Below are positions 27,031-34,772 of a DNA stretch of 64,000 nucleotides, piece by piece. The DNA is from Prevotella melaninogenica (GTDB taxonomy: Bacteria; Bacteroidota; Bacteroidia; Bacteroidales; Bacteroidaceae): positions 1,418,422 through 1,482,421 of the forward strand of contig NZ_CP072359.1 of assembly GCF_018128065.1 (NCBI RefSeq). Reading direction: 5' to 3'. The notes under the pieces are model-generated. The model was not told the DNA's origin. It saw nothing but the letters and a program-made list of their open reading frames with translations, and did no database searches. Numbering within the stretch: the stretch's first letter is position 1; each line of letters begins with the position of its first letter. The translations under genes were made by a program, and so were the position numbers.

Positions 27031-28275
27031 ATGAAAAGACTAATAATAAAAAACATCGGTTTACTTGCTGGTATAGACCACGACGGTAAGCTATGCCTCA
27101 AAGGTAAAGAGATGGCAGAACTTAACACGCTGTCAGATGCTTATCTCCTCATAGAGGACGGTCGCTTTGCTGATTATGGTAAGATGAGTGATTATCCACC
27201 AGCTTCTGGAAACGAAGAGATTGTAGATGCAGAAGGAGGAACAATTCTCCCTTCATGGTGTGACTCTCATACCCACATTGTCTTTGCTGGTAGCCGAGAG
27301 CAAGAGTTTGTTGACAAGATTCGTGGACTCAGCTATGCGGAGATTGCAAAGCGTGGGGGTGGTATCCTCAACTCTGCAGATCGTCTTCATGAAATGAGTG
27401 AAGACGAACTCTATCAGCAAGCTATGAAGCGTGTTGATGAGATTATTAGGAAAGGAACAGGCTGTGTGGAGATAAAGAGCGGCTATGGACTGAATACGGA
27501 AGACGAATTGAAAATGCTTCGTGTTATCCGTCGTATCAAAGAGACAACACGCCTAAAAGTCGTAGCAACATTCCTCGGAGCTCATGCGGTTCCACGTGAA
27601 TATATGGGTAGACAAGATGCTTATGTTGATTTGATTATCAACGAAATGATACCAGCTGTGGGTGCAGAGAAATTAGCAGAGTTCATTGACGTATTCTGTG
27701 ATACGGGCTTCTTTACCCCAGAAGAGACTGCACGTATTCTAAAAGCTGGTGCAGAATATGGTATGCGACCAAAGATTCATGCCGACGAGTTAGAATCTTC
27801 TGGTGGTGTAGAGGTTGGCGTAGAGCATAACGCACTGTCAGTTGACCACTTAGAGAGTATGACTGAAGAAGAGATAGAGATTCTAAAGAATAGCGAAACC
27901 ATGCCTACGGCACTCCCCGGAACCTCCTTCTTCCTCAACCTTCCTTTCGCCTTAGGACGAAAGATGATAGACAAAGGACTGCCACTTGCCCTTGCAAGTG
28001 ATTACAACCCAGGTTCTACCCCATCAGGAGACATGAAGTTTATCGTTTCTCTTGGCTGTATTAAGATGCGATTAATGCCAGCCGAAGCAATCAATGCAGC
28101 AACCTTGAATGGAGCATGCGCTATGGGGTTAAGTAAGGAATATGGCTCTATAACACGTGGAAAGGTTGCTAACTTCTTCATTACAGATACCATCCCATCT
28201 ATTGAATTTATCCCATACGCTTACACAACACCTATTGTAAAACGAGCCTTCCTACAAGGAGAAGAGTATGTATAG
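27031..28275 (+). CDS. hutI: Imidazolonepropionase
   Basis: Third step of histidine degradation: opens imidazolonepropionate to formiminoglutamate, the FtcD substrate. Amidohydrolase-superfamily metalloenzyme of 414 residues. Metal ligands are visible: CDSHTHIVFAG (HxH), FLGAHAVPRE, KIHADELESSGG and ALASDYNPGST. Start ATG 27031. It completes the ftcD-hutU-hutH-hutI set. A hairpin with a 12-bp perfect stem (28417-28428 with 28447-28458) lies 140 bases downstream. Confidence 0.95.
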   Translation: MKRLIIKNIGLLAGIDHDGKLCLKGKEMAELNTLSDAYLLIEDGRFADYGKMSDYPPASGNEEIVDAEGGTILPSWCDSHTHIVFAGSREQEFVDKIRGLSYAEIAKRGGGILNSADRLHEMSEDELYQQAMKRVDEIIRKGTGCVEIKSGYGLNTEDELKMLRVIRRIKETTRLKVVATFLGAHAVPREYMGRQDAYVDLIINEMIPAVGAEKLAEFIDVFCDTGFFTPEETARILKAGAEYGMRPKIHADELESSGGVEVGVEHNALSVDHLESMTEEEIEILKNSETMPTALPGTSFFLNLPFALGRKMIDKGLPLALASDYNPGSTPSGDMKFIVSLGCIKMRLMPAEAINAATLNGACAMGLSKEYGSITRGKVANFFITDTIPSIEFIPYAYTTPIVKRAFLQGEEYV

Positions 28276-28506
28276 GTAGATATAAAAAGCAAATAAGAAT
28301 AAGTTGCTTCTGTCGCAGCAACATATTGTATGATGTTCAAACCCTAACACCATTGGTGTTTACTAACAACACCATATATGCTGGGCATCAACACATGAAT
28401 TAAAAAGGTAAGAAAGAGTCATTATTGTTATTACTAATGCAGTAAGACAATAATGACTTCTTTGTATAGGAATTATATCAAACTGCAATCTTTTAAAATC
28501 TATCAC
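28276..28506 (+). terminator. Intergenic: palindrome and hutI terminator
   Basis: A gene-free gap. AACACCATTGGTGTT at 28346-28360 is a perfect palindrome of the ACACCAT family. AGTCATTATTGT (28417-28428) and ACAATAATGACT (28447-28458) form the likely hutI terminator, with a modest TTCTTTG tail. Confidence 0.6.
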
Positions 28507-28540
28507 AAAAAAAGCCCATAAACCCTTATAGAGTCTATGG
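28507..28540 (-). terminator. Terminator of rpsP
   Basis: On the minus strand, CCATAGACTC and GGGTTTATGG pair (complement of 28516-28540, loop TATAA), followed by GGGCTTTTTTTG. Confidence 0.7.
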
Positions 28541-28566
28541 ACTTATGCTTTAATAGCGAGCAAGGA

Positions 28567-29106
28567 TTATGCCTCTGCAGGAGTCTCCTCTGCAGGAGCC
28601 TCTGAAGCAAATTCTTCAACCTGAGCCTCAGCCTGTGCTGCAACGGCAGCAGCCTTCTTGTCTGCAACCTTCTTAGCAATAGCCTCGTTAACTTTCTTCT
28701 CAGCCTCAAGGTTATGAGCAGCAGCAGCCTTCTTAGCGTCGGTTACCTTCTTCTCAATAGCCTCTGTAGCTGCAACCTTAGCCTGTTTCCAAGCGTCGAA
28801 CTTCTGCTGGCATGCAGCCTCATCGAATGCGCCCTTCTTAACACCACCACGGAGGTGCTTCATCATGTAAACGCCCTCACCCTTAAGGATGTTACGAGCA
28901 GTGTCTGTTGGCTGAGCACCAGTCTCAACCCAGTAAAGAGCACGCTCAAAATTCAAATCTACTGTGGCTGGATTGGTGTTAGGGTTATAAGTACCAATCT
29001 TCTCAGTAAACTTACCATCACGTGGTGCACGAGCGTCAGCGATTACGATGCTGTAGAAAGCATAGTTCTTACGACCACCGCGCTGCAATCTGATTTTTGT
29101 TGCCAT
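28567..29106 (-). CDS. rpsP: 30S ribosomal protein S16 with Ala/Lys/Glu-rich extension
   Basis: Structural protein of the small ribosomal subunit. Residues 1-80 are a standard S16 ([61 protein letters not shown]). The remaining 100 residues are a low-complexity helix of Ala, Lys and Glu ([14 protein letters not shown], then [18 protein letters not shown]), making 179 in all compared with about 85 in E. coli; extensions of this type are known from Bacteroidetes S16. Alone on its strand, with a consensus promoter at 29168-29198 and a small stem-loop at the predicted 5' end of its mRNA. In many bacteria rpsP is followed by rimM/trmD; not here. Confidence 0.95.
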   Translation of the reverse strand: MATKIRLQRGGRKNYAFYSIVIADARAPRDGKFTEKIGTYNPNTNPATVDLNFERALYWVETGAQPTDTARNILKGEGVYMMKHLRGGVKKGAFDEAACQQKFDAWKQAKVAATEAIEKKVTDAKKAAAAHNLEAEKKVNEAIAKKVADKKAAAVAAQAEAQVEEFASEAPAEETPAEA

Positions 29107-29144
29107 AATTCTTTAATAAATATTTTAAAGGTTTGAATTTAATA

Positions 29145-29161
29145 CTGTCATCTCGTGACAG
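29145..29161 (-). promoter_or_regulatory. 5'-terminal stem-loop of the rpsP mRNA
   Basis: CTGTCACGAGATGACAG on the minus strand (6-bp stem, 5-base loop) begins at the predicted transcription start of rpsP. It could protect the 5' end or be a ribosomal-protein binding site; that is inference. Confidence 0.4.
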
Positions 29162-29167
29162 CGACTG

Positions 29168-29198
29168 CAAAATTACTTCTTTTTTTTCTAACAGCCAA
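29168..29198 (-). promoter_or_regulatory. Bacteroidetes-type promoter for rpsP
   Basis: Minus strand TTG (29198-29196), 20 bases, TAATTTTG (29175-29168). Confidence 0.65.
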
Positions 29199-29298
29199 AT
29201 AATCTGATGATTATATTAAATCTACTACGAAAAATTTTGAATATGCAAACAACTTCTCCATAAAATCACATCTGCGCTTCATTGTTCTCAAATCAAAA

Positions 29299-30093
29299 TC
29301 ACCTTACAGTAATATGAAAACACCCTTGGCGTTTTTCATGTTTTATAAAGCACCGTCCTTGTGAACGAAGGTCGTTCAGCACCTCACTCAATACCCATTT
29401 AAGCGTATCGTTTGTCACTGGACGAGTGACTGAAGCATACTTATTATAAGCTATATCAAAGGTTGTACCATAGAGGTGACAACTATTCTCTGTTGCATTA
29501 TGATTATATCGACGAAGTCGCTCAACATCTTCCTTTGTTCTCAATACGCTCGAAACTAAAAGCTTATTAATAGGTACTCCCTTTGTTTGCAAGCTATCCA
29601 TAAAGTTACGTGAAATATCTTGAAGCAAGATTGCAGCACGTGGAACAAGATACGGAATGCTACTATTTAGCTTCTTCATTTTATAATATGGGTTACTGCC
29701 AATATACATCAATTCACTTTTACGCTTTTCTGCATCAGCACGATTAGCAACAGGCTTGACACCATAACGTAAGGCAGCCTCAAGTTGTTGTGGCTGTGAG
29801 TCAGGGAAGCTCTCCTCATAGTCTCTTACACCAACGATTCTATTTTTCTTCTGCGAACCATCCGCTTTAAAGAAACGAGATAGTTTTATATTACTTGGAG
29901 TTGATTGAGCTTTAATCTTAGCAGAATCAACTTTCTTCATGACAGGAATACTATCACCATCGAGTTTGGATAGTGCTTTCATCTTATCATGAGCAATAGA
30001 CGGAAACACTAACCTTATGATGGCTAAAAGAAAAGTTATAGCGACGAAGCTTAATAAAAAGCGTTTCTTTGTAATCTTCGTTTTTTGTTTCAT
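29299..30093 (-). CDS. DUF5715-family protein, M15 peptidase-like fold, membrane anchored
   Basis: A 264-residue protein with an N-terminal membrane anchor (about residues 12-30) and a periplasmic domain. The C-terminal third resembles the D,D-carboxypeptidase/M15 zinc-peptidase fold: SCHLYGTTFDIAY offers a His and Asp and CFHITV a second His, in the order used for zinc binding by VanY-type enzymes. The substrate may be peptidoglycan stem peptides, but activity is inferred. DUF5715 is the name I would expect for this Bacteroidota family. It is divergent from phoH. A TACCTTTG motif lies only 5 bases upstream of ATG (complement of 30099-30106), so if it is the promoter the mRNA would be almost leaderless. 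Confidence 0.7.
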   Translation of the reverse strand: MKQKTKITKKRFLLSFVAITFLLAIIRLVFPSIAHDKMKALSKLDGDSIPVMKKVDSAKIKAQSTPSNIKLSRFFKADGSQKKNRIVGVRDYEESFPDSQPQQLEAALRYGVKPVANRADAEKRKSELMYIGSNPYYKMKKLNSSIPYLVPRAAILLQDISRNFMDSLQTKGVPINKLLVSSVLRTKEDVERLRRYNHNATENSCHLYGTTFDIAYNKYASVTRPVTNDTLKWVLSEVLNDLRSQGRCFIKHEKRQGCFHITVR

Positions 30094-30146
30094 TGATACA
30101 AAGGTAATAAGATTTTGCTGATTGCGAATTATGAATTAAGAATAAT

Positions 30147-30177
30147 TTGTAAGTATCATTATTTTATAGTAACTTTG
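30147..30177 (+). promoter_or_regulatory. Bacteroidetes-type promoter for phoH
   Basis: TTG 30147-30149, 20 bases, TAACTTTG 30170-30177; predicted start near 30184, which fixes the phoH start codon downstream of it. Confidence 0.65.
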
Positions 30178-30201
30178 CGAACAAATATAAAAGAGAATAA
30201 A

Positions 30202-31149
30202 TTGATAGAAAAGCATATAGTTCTTGAAGATATAGACCCTGTGGTCTTCTATGGGGTTGGCAACGGTCACCTCCAGATGATAAAGTCGCTCTTTCCGAAG
30301 TTGAGGATTGTTGCAAGAGACAACGTTATCCGCATCTTAGGTGATGAAGAGGAGATGGTAAAGATTGAAGAAGACATTGAAACCATGCGCAAGCATGTAG
30401 AGCGGTATAACACCATTACAGCAGAGGACATCCTTGATATCGTGAAAGGTCGTAAGACCAAAGCAGATGCGGTAAAGGACGTCCTTGTTTATTCTGTATC
30501 GGGCAGACCTATCAAAGGACGCTCGGAGAATCAACAGCAACTAATTGATGCCTTCGAGAAAAACGATATGATATTTGCTGTTGGGCCTGCAGGTACAGGT
30601 AAAACTTACCTCAGTATTGCATTGGCCGTAAAGGCTCTCAAAGAGAAGGCCGCAAAGAAGATTATCCTTTCACGTCCAGCTGTTGAAGCAGGTGAGAAGC
30701 TTGGCTTCCTTCCGGGTGACATGAAGGATAAGATTGATCCATATCTTCAACCACTTTATGATGCTTTAGAGGATATGATTCCTGCTGTCAAACTGCAGGA
30801 TATGATGGATAAGCATATCATTCAGATTGCTCCATTAGCATTCATGCGAGGGCGAACACTGAGCGATGCTGTTGTCATCCTTGATGAAGCACAGAACACA
30901 ACACCAGCACAAATCCGTATGTTTTTAACACGTATGGGCTGGAATACAAAGATGGTTATTACAGGTGACCTTACGCAGATAGACCTCCCCCATGTCGAGA
31001 AAAGCGGATTGAAAGAAGCTCTTTCTATCTTAAATGGGGTGGATGGTATCTCTGTCATCAATCTTGACAAGAAAGATATTGTAAGACACAAATTGGTTAC
31101 GCGTATCGTGAATGCCTACGAGGCACACGATAAGGCTAACAAGAGATAG
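30202..31149 (+). CDS. PhoH-family ATPase (PhoH-like, YbeZ type)
   Basis: P-loop ATPase of the PhoH/YbeZ family, linked in other bacteria to RNA metabolism and ribosome maturation together with YbeY. An N-terminal KH-like region (about residues 1-110) precedes the ATPase core: Walker A GPAGTGKTY, Walker B VVILDEAQN, sensor motif GDLTQIDLP. The frame is open to 30115, but a promoter at 30147-30177 lies inside that extension, and the protein-like sequence begins LIEKHIVLEDIDP; so the start is most likely TTG 30202, giving 315 residues. purC follows after 21 bases, implying one transcript. Confidence 0.85.
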   Translation: MIEKHIVLEDIDPVVFYGVGNGHLQMIKSLFPKLRIVARDNVIRILGDEEEMVKIEEDIETMRKHVERYNTITAEDILDIVKGRKTKADAVKDVLVYSVSGRPIKGRSENQQQLIDAFEKNDMIFAVGPAGTGKTYLSIALAVKALKEKAAKKIILSRPAVEAGEKLGFLPGDMKDKIDPYLQPLYDALEDMIPAVKLQDMMDKHIIQIAPLAFMRGRTLSDAVVILDEAQNTTPAQIRMFLTRMGWNTKMVITGDLTQIDLPHVEKSGLKEALSILNGVDGISVINLDKKDIVRHKLVTRIVNAYEAHDKANKR

Positions 31150-31170
31150 GACTCTATAAACATAAAAACA

Positions 31171-32121
31171 ATGAAAGCATTAACAAAGACTGAATTCCAT
31201 TTCGATGGACAGAAGAGTGTTTATCACGGCAAAGTACGTGATGTGTATGACATCAACGACGATCTTATCGTCATGGTAGCTACCGACCGAATCTCTGCAT
31301 TCGACGTTGTTCTACCAAAAGGAATACCGTTCAAAGGACAAGTTTTGAACCAGATTGCTGCCAAATTCCTTGACCAGACAACAGACATCTGTCCTAACTG
31401 GAAGTTAGCTACTCCTGACCCAATGGTAACTGTTGGTCTGAAGTGCGAAGGCTTTCGTGTTGAAATGATTATCCGTTCAATCCTCACTGGTTCTGCATGG
31501 CGTGCTTACAAGGACGGATGCCGTGAGATTTGTGGCGTAAAGCTTCCTGATGGCATGCGTGAGAATGAGCGATTCCCAGAGCCAATCGTAACTCCAACTA
31601 CTAAGGCTGACGAAGGTCACGACATGAACATCTCTAAGGAAGAGATTATTGAGCAGGGTATTGTTTCTGCAGAAGACTATGCAATCATCGAAGACTGGAC
31701 ACGCAAACTCTTTGCACGTGGTCAGGAGATTGCCGCAAAGCAGGGCTTGATACTTGTTGATACTAAGTATGAATTCGGTAAGCGTGATGGTCAGTGCTAC
31801 CTCATTGATGAGATTCACACACCAGACTCAAGTCGTTACTTCTATGCAGAAGGCTACGAGGAGAAACTTGAGAAAGGCGAACCACAGAAACAGCTTTCTA
31901 AGGAGTTCCTCCGTCAGTGGTTGATTGAACACAACTTCATGAACGAGCCCGGACAAACAATGCCTGAGATTACAGATGAGTATGGTGAGACTGTTAGCGA
32001 CCGCTATATCGAGCTTTACGAGCATATCACAGGCGAGAAGTTTGACAAGGCTGCTGAAGAGGGTGATATTGCTGCACGTATCGAAAAGAACGTGAAGGAG
32101 TACTTAGCTTTAAGAAAGTAA
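31171..32121 (+). CDS. purC: Phosphoribosylaminoimidazole-succinocarboxamide synthase (SAICAR synthetase)
   Basis: Step 7 of purine synthesis: joins CAIR and aspartate with ATP. Family motifs: [13 protein letters not shown] (ATP-binding Lys), [30 protein letters not shown], and [12 protein letters not shown] with [12 protein letters not shown]. Length 316 is the longer eukaryote/Bacteroidota-type form. Cotranscribed with phoH. purA and purT are elsewhere in this window. Confidence 0.94.
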   Translation: MKALTKTEFHFDGQKSVYHGKVRDVYDINDDLIVMVATDRISAFDVVLPKGIPFKGQVLNQIAAKFLDQTTDICPNWKLATPDPMVTVGLKCEGFRVEMIIRSILTGSAWRAYKDGCREICGVKLPDGMRENERFPEPIVTPTTKADEGHDMNISKEEIIEQGIVSAEDYAIIEDWTRKLFARGQEIAAKQGLILVDTKYEFGKRDGQCYLIDEIHTPDSSRYFYAEGYEEKLEKGEPQKQLSKEFLRQWLIEHNFMNEPGQTMPEITDEYGETVSDRYIELYEHITGEKFDKAAEEGDIAARIEKNVKEYLALRK

Positions 32122-32137
32122 ATTGATAAATACTAAA

Positions 32138-32250
32138 TTCATAATTCTAAATTCATAATTTTGATTAGAACTATTCAGTGCTTAACACCTAATATGCTCT
32201 AATAACATATCAAAGAATAGTAATCATAATTATGAATTTAGAATTATGAA
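32138..32250. repeat. 23-bp perfect inverted repeat flanking 67 bases
   Basis: 32138-32160 (TTCATAATTCTAAATTCATAATT read in part) is the exact reverse complement of 32228-32250. It lies between purC and ubiE and could fold as one long hairpin; related fragments (GAATTATGAATTAAGAAT) occur at 30125-30142. No T tail, so its role is unclear. Confidence 0.65.
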
Positions 32251-32267
32251 TTATGAATTAAAAGAAT

Positions 32268-33002
32268 ATGTACGAACAGGAAAAGATAAAACCCTATGAT
32301 GGCGATGGCGAGAAAGGCAAACTCATAGCAGAGATGTTTGACAATATCGCACCGACTTACGACACACTAAACCACCGTCTTTCTGGAAATATTGACAAAG
32401 GATGGCGCAAGAAGGCTATTCGTCAACTGCTGCCCTTCCATCCAAAGAAGATGCTTGACATTGCTACAGGTACTGGCGATTTTGCTATTCTTGCAGCCAA
32501 AGAGCTGAAGCCAGAACATCTTATTGGTGCAGATATTTCTGAAAGAATGATGGCTATCGGTCGTGAAAAGGTAAAAGCTGCAGGACTGAGTGATGTCATT
32601 TCATTCCAAAAGGAAGACTGCCTTAACCTTTCTTTTCCTGACAATTCGTTTGATGCAGTGACAGCAGCATTCGGTATTCGTAACTTCCAGAACCTCGACA
32701 AAGGACTTGTCGAGATTTGTCGTGTACTGAAGAAGGGCGGACATCTAAGCATAGTAGAACTGACAACGCCTGTTAAGTTCCCTATGAAACAACTTTTCCG
32801 CATCTATTCTAACACATTCTTGCTGAACTATGCTAAGTTTATCTCAAAAGATAAAAGTGCATACGAATACCTTAACAAGACTATTGAGGCTTTCCCACAA
32901 GGTGAAAAGATGATGGAGATATTCCAAAAGGCGGGTTTTGCGAAAAGCTCTTTCCGCCGACTGACATTCGGTATCTGTACAATGTATTTTGCAGAGAAAT
33001 AG
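32268..33002 (+). CDS. ubiE: Demethylmenaquinone methyltransferase
   Basis: Class I SAM-dependent C-methyltransferase; in an anaerobic menaquinone user the product is menaquinone (synonym menG). SAM motif I is [12 protein letters not shown], the family signature [15 protein letters not shown] is at the N-terminus, and [14 protein letters not shown] with the later [12 protein letters not shown] are typical UbiE/COQ5 motifs. 244 residues. It starts 18 bases after the inverted repeat; aroE follows after a 239-base gap. Confidence 0.94.
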   Translation: MYEQEKIKPYDGDGEKGKLIAEMFDNIAPTYDTLNHRLSGNIDKGWRKKAIRQLLPFHPKKMLDIATGTGDFAILAAKELKPEHLIGADISERMMAIGREKVKAAGLSDVISFQKEDCLNLSFPDNSFDAVTAAFGIRNFQNLDKGLVEICRVLKKGGHLSIVELTTPVKFPMKQLFRIYSNTFLLNYAKFISKDKSAYEYLNKTIEAFPQGEKMMEIFQKAGFAKSSFRRLTFGICTMYFAEK

Positions 33003-33241
33003 GACTTTTCTGAGATATTGACTTACAAAATCCTAATAAGGAAAGGAGAGATTATTAGCTATATTATCAATATAGTTTTGATTTCGTTTTCCTGTCACAT
33101 TTAACACTTCACTTTAAACTACTGTAAAACAAATTGTTAAGTGACTGATTAGAATAATAGAAGTGACAGGAAGTCTGTTTGTAAGTGGAATATCATTCGA
33201 TGCAACGGAGAATAAAATAATTTATAGAACAAGTTAAAGAT

Positions 33242-33994
33242 ATGGACAAGTACGGACTAATTGGCTACCCATTAGGGCATTCTTTCTCTATTGGCTATTT
33301 CAATGAGAAATTTGAGAATGAACACATCAATGCCCAATACATCAACTTTGAAATTCCATCAATAGAGGATTTCAAAGAGGTTGTTGATGCTAATCCTCAA
33401 TTACGTGGGTTGAACGTGACCATTCCTTATAAGGAACAGGTTATCCCCTATCTTGACAGCCTTAGTCCAGAAGCTAAAGCTATCGGTGCCGTAAACGTTA
33501 TCCGGGTCACTCACAAAGGAAATAAAACAATACTTAAAGGTTTTAATAGTGATGTAATAGGGTTTACACGAAGTATTGAGCCACTTCTTGAACGTCATCA
33601 CAAAAAAGCTCTTATCCTCGGTACAGGTGGTGCCTCAAAAGCTATTAACTATGGCTTAAAGTCACTTGGATTGGAAACAAAGTTTGTATCACGTACAAAG
33701 CGAGCTGATGCCTTAACCTATGAAGAGATCACTCCTGAAATTATTCATGAGTATAATGTGATTATTAATTGTACGCCACTTGGTATGTATCCCAATACTG
33801 ATGTGTGCCCTACCCTTCCATACGAAGCAATGGATAGTCATACCCTACTCTATGACCTGCTTTATAACCCTGACGAAACCCTATTTATGGCAAAAGGGCG
33901 CGAGCAAGGAGCAGTAGTAAAGAATGGACTTGAAATGCTCCTCCTACAAGCTTTCGCAAGTTGGGAGTTTTGGGAAGGAGATGAACAACGGTAA
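33242..33994 (+). CDS. aroE: Shikimate dehydrogenase
   Basis: NADPH-dependent reduction of 3-dehydroshikimate in aromatic amino acid synthesis. The shikimate-binding motif is GYPLGHSFSIGYF, the catalytic Lys is in NVTIPYKEQVIPY, and the nucleotide-binding loop is GTGGASKAINYG. 250 residues, slightly short of the E. coli protein (272) but complete, with the family ending NGLEMLLLQAFASWEFW. The 239-base gap upstream contains a 9-base inverted repeat TCCTGTCAC (about 33090) and GTGACAGGA (about 33163), of unknown role. Confidence 0.93.
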   Translation: MDKYGLIGYPLGHSFSIGYFNEKFENEHINAQYINFEIPSIEDFKEVVDANPQLRGLNVTIPYKEQVIPYLDSLSPEAKAIGAVNVIRVTHKGNKTILKGFNSDVIGFTRSIEPLLERHHKKALILGTGGASKAINYGLKSLGLETKFVSRTKRADALTYEEITPEIIHEYNVIINCTPLGMYPNTDVCPTLPYEAMDSHTLLYDLLYNPDETLFMAKGREQGAVVKNGLEMLLLQAFASWEFWEGDEQR

Positions 33995-34309
33995 AAAGCT
34001 AAAGAGCATAACTGCCTTTTGGAGCAACAGAGGATATCTGTAAGTTTTATTGGGGGATGAGTGTTTGTAAAGTTTATGAATAACGTTTATCACTAAAGAT
34101 ATCATCAACCTGTGCGGTCCGTCTCTGCTTTCTCTTTGTGTCATAGAGGAACCTCTATAAAATTCCGTTAACCTCTGTCCTATCTATCTCTATGTGTGCC
34201 ACATTATACAGGGGACTTACAATCTCTCCAAATTCTGGGTGAACCTTCTTACTTACATTTTAGTAGGGTTATCGTGCTATCTACACTACTCTCTCAGGAG
34301 AAAATGTAA
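33995..34309. other. Intergenic, nothing recognised
   Basis: Gene-free stretch after aroE up to the repeat. An open frame at 34194-34427 runs into the repeat and is not protein-like. Confidence 0.5.
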
Positions 34310-34585
34310 AGGAGAAATATTATACCCTGCCATATTTTGTAATAATATTTCACACCTTACTTTTGAAGGACATGCTCTTTTAGCTTCTAAAAGATGCCCA
34401 ATAGAGTTGCAAAAGATGCCCTTTTGAGCTCTTACTAACGCCCTTTTGAAGTTCAATTAAGCACCTTTTGCAAGACAGCTTTATAACCACCTGACATCAT
34501 GTTAGTTACAAATCTGCTTCTTATACTTATTTTTGACTGTTTCAAAAGGACTTTTCCTTCTCATTATGTAATAATTTTTCAAATT
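34310..34585 (-). repeat. Dispersed intergenic repeat, copy C (reverse orientation)
   Basis: Reverse-strand copy of the element at 5305. Read on the minus strand it has GAAAAATTATTACATAA, the TTTGTAAC-17-GTTATAA stem (34481-34512), CTTAATTGAACTTCAAAAGG, and the TTCTAAAAGATGCCC block at its far end. Confidence 0.85.
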
Positions 34586-34710
34586 ATTATAAGCACTATC
34601 TAATCCACGGTCAAATATCTTATATAACGTTTCCGTGCGTTAGGTCAGATGTTTGCCGCCACCTTGAGACTTGCACCATTTAGAAAAATGCTCATGCCAA
34701 GCGTACTACT

Positions 34711-34748
34711 AAAAATAGGGATACACAAATCTATGTATCCCTATTTTT
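34711..34748. terminator. Bidirectional terminator (15-bp perfect stem)
   Basis: AAAAATAGGGATACA (34711-34725) pairs with TGTATCCCTATTTTT (34734-34748) around 8 bases. It ends the PBP1A gene on the minus strand and could stop plus-strand transcripts as well. Confidence 0.8.
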
Positions 34749-34772
34749 ATAGTATCAGGAAAACCAATAACT

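Noticed and set aside
30115..30201. Upstream extension of phoH
   Set aside because: A consensus promoter (30147-30177) lies within it.
34194..34427. 77-codon plus-strand open frame
   Set aside because: It runs into repeat copy C, has no family-like composition and no promoter; chance frame.
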